Part shown: positions 4,371-5,512 of the stretch, piece after piece
Layout: every line of letters begins with the position of its first letter
Position numbering within the stretch: position 1 is the first letter of the stretch
Assembly (NCBI GenBank): GCA_028872975.1
Contig: JAGWNV010000188.1
Span: 1-5,512 of the forward strand
DNA: 5,512 bases
Direction of reading: 5' to 3'
Source of the DNA: Acidobacteriota bacterium
Lineage (GTDB): Bacteria > Actinomycetota > Acidimicrobiia > Acidimicrobiales > UBA8190
The notes under the pieces: generated by a model
The model's input: only the letters and a program-made list of their open reading frames with translations
The model's database searches: none
What the model was told of the DNA's origin: nothing
Made by a program: the position numbers and the translations under genes

Positions 4371-5512
4371 GTGACCCTGCGGTCCCTGCCGTCGCTGCTC
4401 CGCGCCGAGCCGGCCATGGTCGACATGGTCTCGGCCGGGTCGACGGCGGTGGCGGTCCCCGAGGCGGCCGCCCCCTACGTGCTGGCCGGGCTGTGCCGGC
4501 TCGGCGAGCGCCGGCCCGTGCTTGCCGTGACGGCCACCGTGGCCGACGCCGAGCGGCTCTCGCACGACGCGGCGGCCTTCCTCGGGCCCGAGGCGGTGGC
4601 GCTCTTCCCGGCCTGGGACACGCTGCCCTTCGAGCGGGTGAGCCCCGAGACGGCCACCATCGGCCGGCGCCTGCACGTGCTCTGGCGCCTCGGTGTGGGC
4701 CGGGACGGGGACGAGGGGGCCGAGGCGCCCCAGCTCGTGGTGGCCCCGGTGCGGGCCCTGCTGCAGCGGCTCGGGCCGGTGGAGCAGACGGCCGTGCCGG
4801 TGGCGGTGTCGCGGGGCCAGCGCCTCGATCAGGCCGAGCTCGTCGAGCAGCTCGTGTCGATGGGATATCGCCGCGAGTACCAGGTCGAGCACCGAGGCGA
4901 GCTCGCCGTGCGCGGCGGCATCGTCGACGTCTTCCCCTCCGACGCCGAGCTCCCGGTGCGCATCGACCTGTGGGGTGACGAGGTCGACCGGCTCACCGAC
5001 TTCGACCCCGGCGACCAGCGGTCGCGCGACGACCTCGACCACGCCTTCCTGCACGCCTGCCACGAGCTGCTCCCCACCGACGAGGTGCGGGCCCGGGCGG
5101 CGGTGCTGGTGGGTGAGGAGCCCTGGGGGGCGGCCCAGTGGGAGCGCATCGCCGACGGCCAGCTCTTCGACGGTATGGAGTCGTGGACGCCGTGGCTGGG
5201 CGGGGAGGAGCGGCTCCTGCCCGACCTCCTGCCCTCCGGCGCCCGGGTGGTGCTCGTCGACCCCCGGCGGACGCGCCATCGCGCCGGGGAGCTGCTCGAC
5301 GAGGAGCAGTCGCTGGCCGCCGCCCTGGCCGTCACCTGGGGGGCGGTGACCGACGCCGCCGGCGGCGAGGGGCGGGCCTTCCCTCCGTTGCACCTTCCCT
5401 ACGACCGGCTGCTCGAGCGCACCGGGGCCCCGGTGCTGTCCAGGGTCCCCGCCGCCGAAGGGCCGGCCATGACTGCGGTGACGGCCCCGGGCTGGGACCC
5501 CGTCCTCGGCGA
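4371..5512 (+). CDS. mfd: Transcription-repair coupling factor Mfd, N-terminal 380 residues
   Basis: Mfd is an ATP-driven translocase that pushes stalled RNA polymerase off DNA and recruits UvrA for nucleotide excision repair. The frame stays open to the right edge; full-length proteins are about 1100-1200 residues, so about one third is present. What is seen is the UvrB-like N-terminal module that contacts UvrA: FPAWDTLPFERVSPETATIG at 79-98 (the family's W-[DE]-T-LP-[FY] motif), LVVAPVRALLQRL at 122-134, then MGYRREYQVEHRGELAVRGG at 164-183, IVDVFPSD at 184-191, LPVRIDLWGDEVD at 194-206 and FDPGDQRS at 211-218. WERIADGQLFDGMESWTPWL at 257-276 also follows family pattern. As usual for Mfd, this module has no intact Walker A motif. 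The RNA polymerase-interacting, motor and C-terminal domains lie beyond the window. GTG 4371 is 24 bases after pth; the next in-frame ATG, at residue 16, would cut into the first conserved helix. Confidence 0.96.
   Translation, partial: MTLRSLPSLLRAEPAMVDMVSAGSTAVAVPEAAAPYVLAGLCRLGERRPVLAVTATVADAERLSHDAAAFLGPEAVALFPAWDTLPFERVSPETATIGRRLHVLWRLGVGRDGDEGAEAPQLVVAPVRALLQRLGPVEQTAVPVAVSRGQRLDQAELVEQLVSMGYRREYQVEHRGELAVRGGIVDVFPSDAELPVRIDLWGDEVDRLTDFDPGDQRSRDDLDHAFLHACHELLPTDEVRARAAVLVGEEPWGAAQWERIADGQLFDGMESWTPWLGGEERLLPDLLPSGARVVLVDPRRTRHRAGELLDEEQSLAAALAVTWGAVTDAAGGEGRAFPPLHLPYDRLLERTGAPVLSRVPAAEGPAMTAVTAPGWDPVLG

Noticed and set aside
3267..5393. A 708-codon open frame on the minus strand opposite rplY, pth and mfd
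   Set aside because: Same reason: it mirrors codon bias of the genes on the other strand and shows no family motif.
1..5512. Defence island, biosynthetic cluster or mobile element
   Set aside because: All coding space is explained by housekeeping families in a conserved order; no transposase, integrase, terminal repeats, CRISPR repeats or composition break was seen.

Overview
The window is a very GC-rich stretch of bacterial chromosome. Its base composition, its gene order and the way several genes appear to start (a TAnnnT -10 box 6-7 bases before the start codon, with no ribosome binding site) point to an actinobacterium. A deep-branching lineage such as Acidimicrobiia is plausible, but I infer that from style and have made no database comparison. 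I see no tRNA, rRNA, CRISPR array, insertion sequence, phage gene or plasmid function.

Layout. Positions 1-715 hold the first 238 codons of a leftward acyl-CoA carboxylase carboxyltransferase (beta) subunit, cut by the window edge. Positions 716-812 are a divergent intergenic region with a dense run of G tracts. From 813 everything runs rightward: a short GlmU-type sugar nucleotidyltransferase (813-1922), ribose-phosphate pyrophosphokinase prs (1966-2931), ribosomal protein bL25/CTC rplY (3055-3726), peptidyl-tRNA hydrolase pth (3777-4346) and the N-terminal third of the transcription-repair coupling factor mfd (4371 to the window end). The gaps are 43, 123, 50 and 24 bases, and each gap or flanking stop codon carries a small GC-rich stem-loop.

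How the genes fit together. The glmU-prs-rplY-pth-mfd cluster is a familiar actinobacterial housekeeping neighbourhood. GlmU and Prs make activated sugar and ribose precursors (UDP-GlcNAc for the cell wall, PRPP for nucleotides and some amino acids). bL25 binds 5S rRNA in the ribosome, Pth recycles peptidyl-tRNA, and Mfd clears stalled RNA polymerase and calls in UvrA. Candidate promoters in front of prs, rplY and mfd suggest several transcription units, with pth most simply read from the rplY promoter.

The point most worth a second look is the GlmU-like protein. At 369 residues it stops partway through the left-handed beta-helix and lacks the acetyltransferase catalytic residues. Several sugar-pocket motifs of its uridyltransferase half are also changed. 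The truncation looks natural, because prs begins 43 bases later and leaves no room for a frameshifted remainder. I found no evidence of a wholly new system; the other findings concern regulation and start sites.
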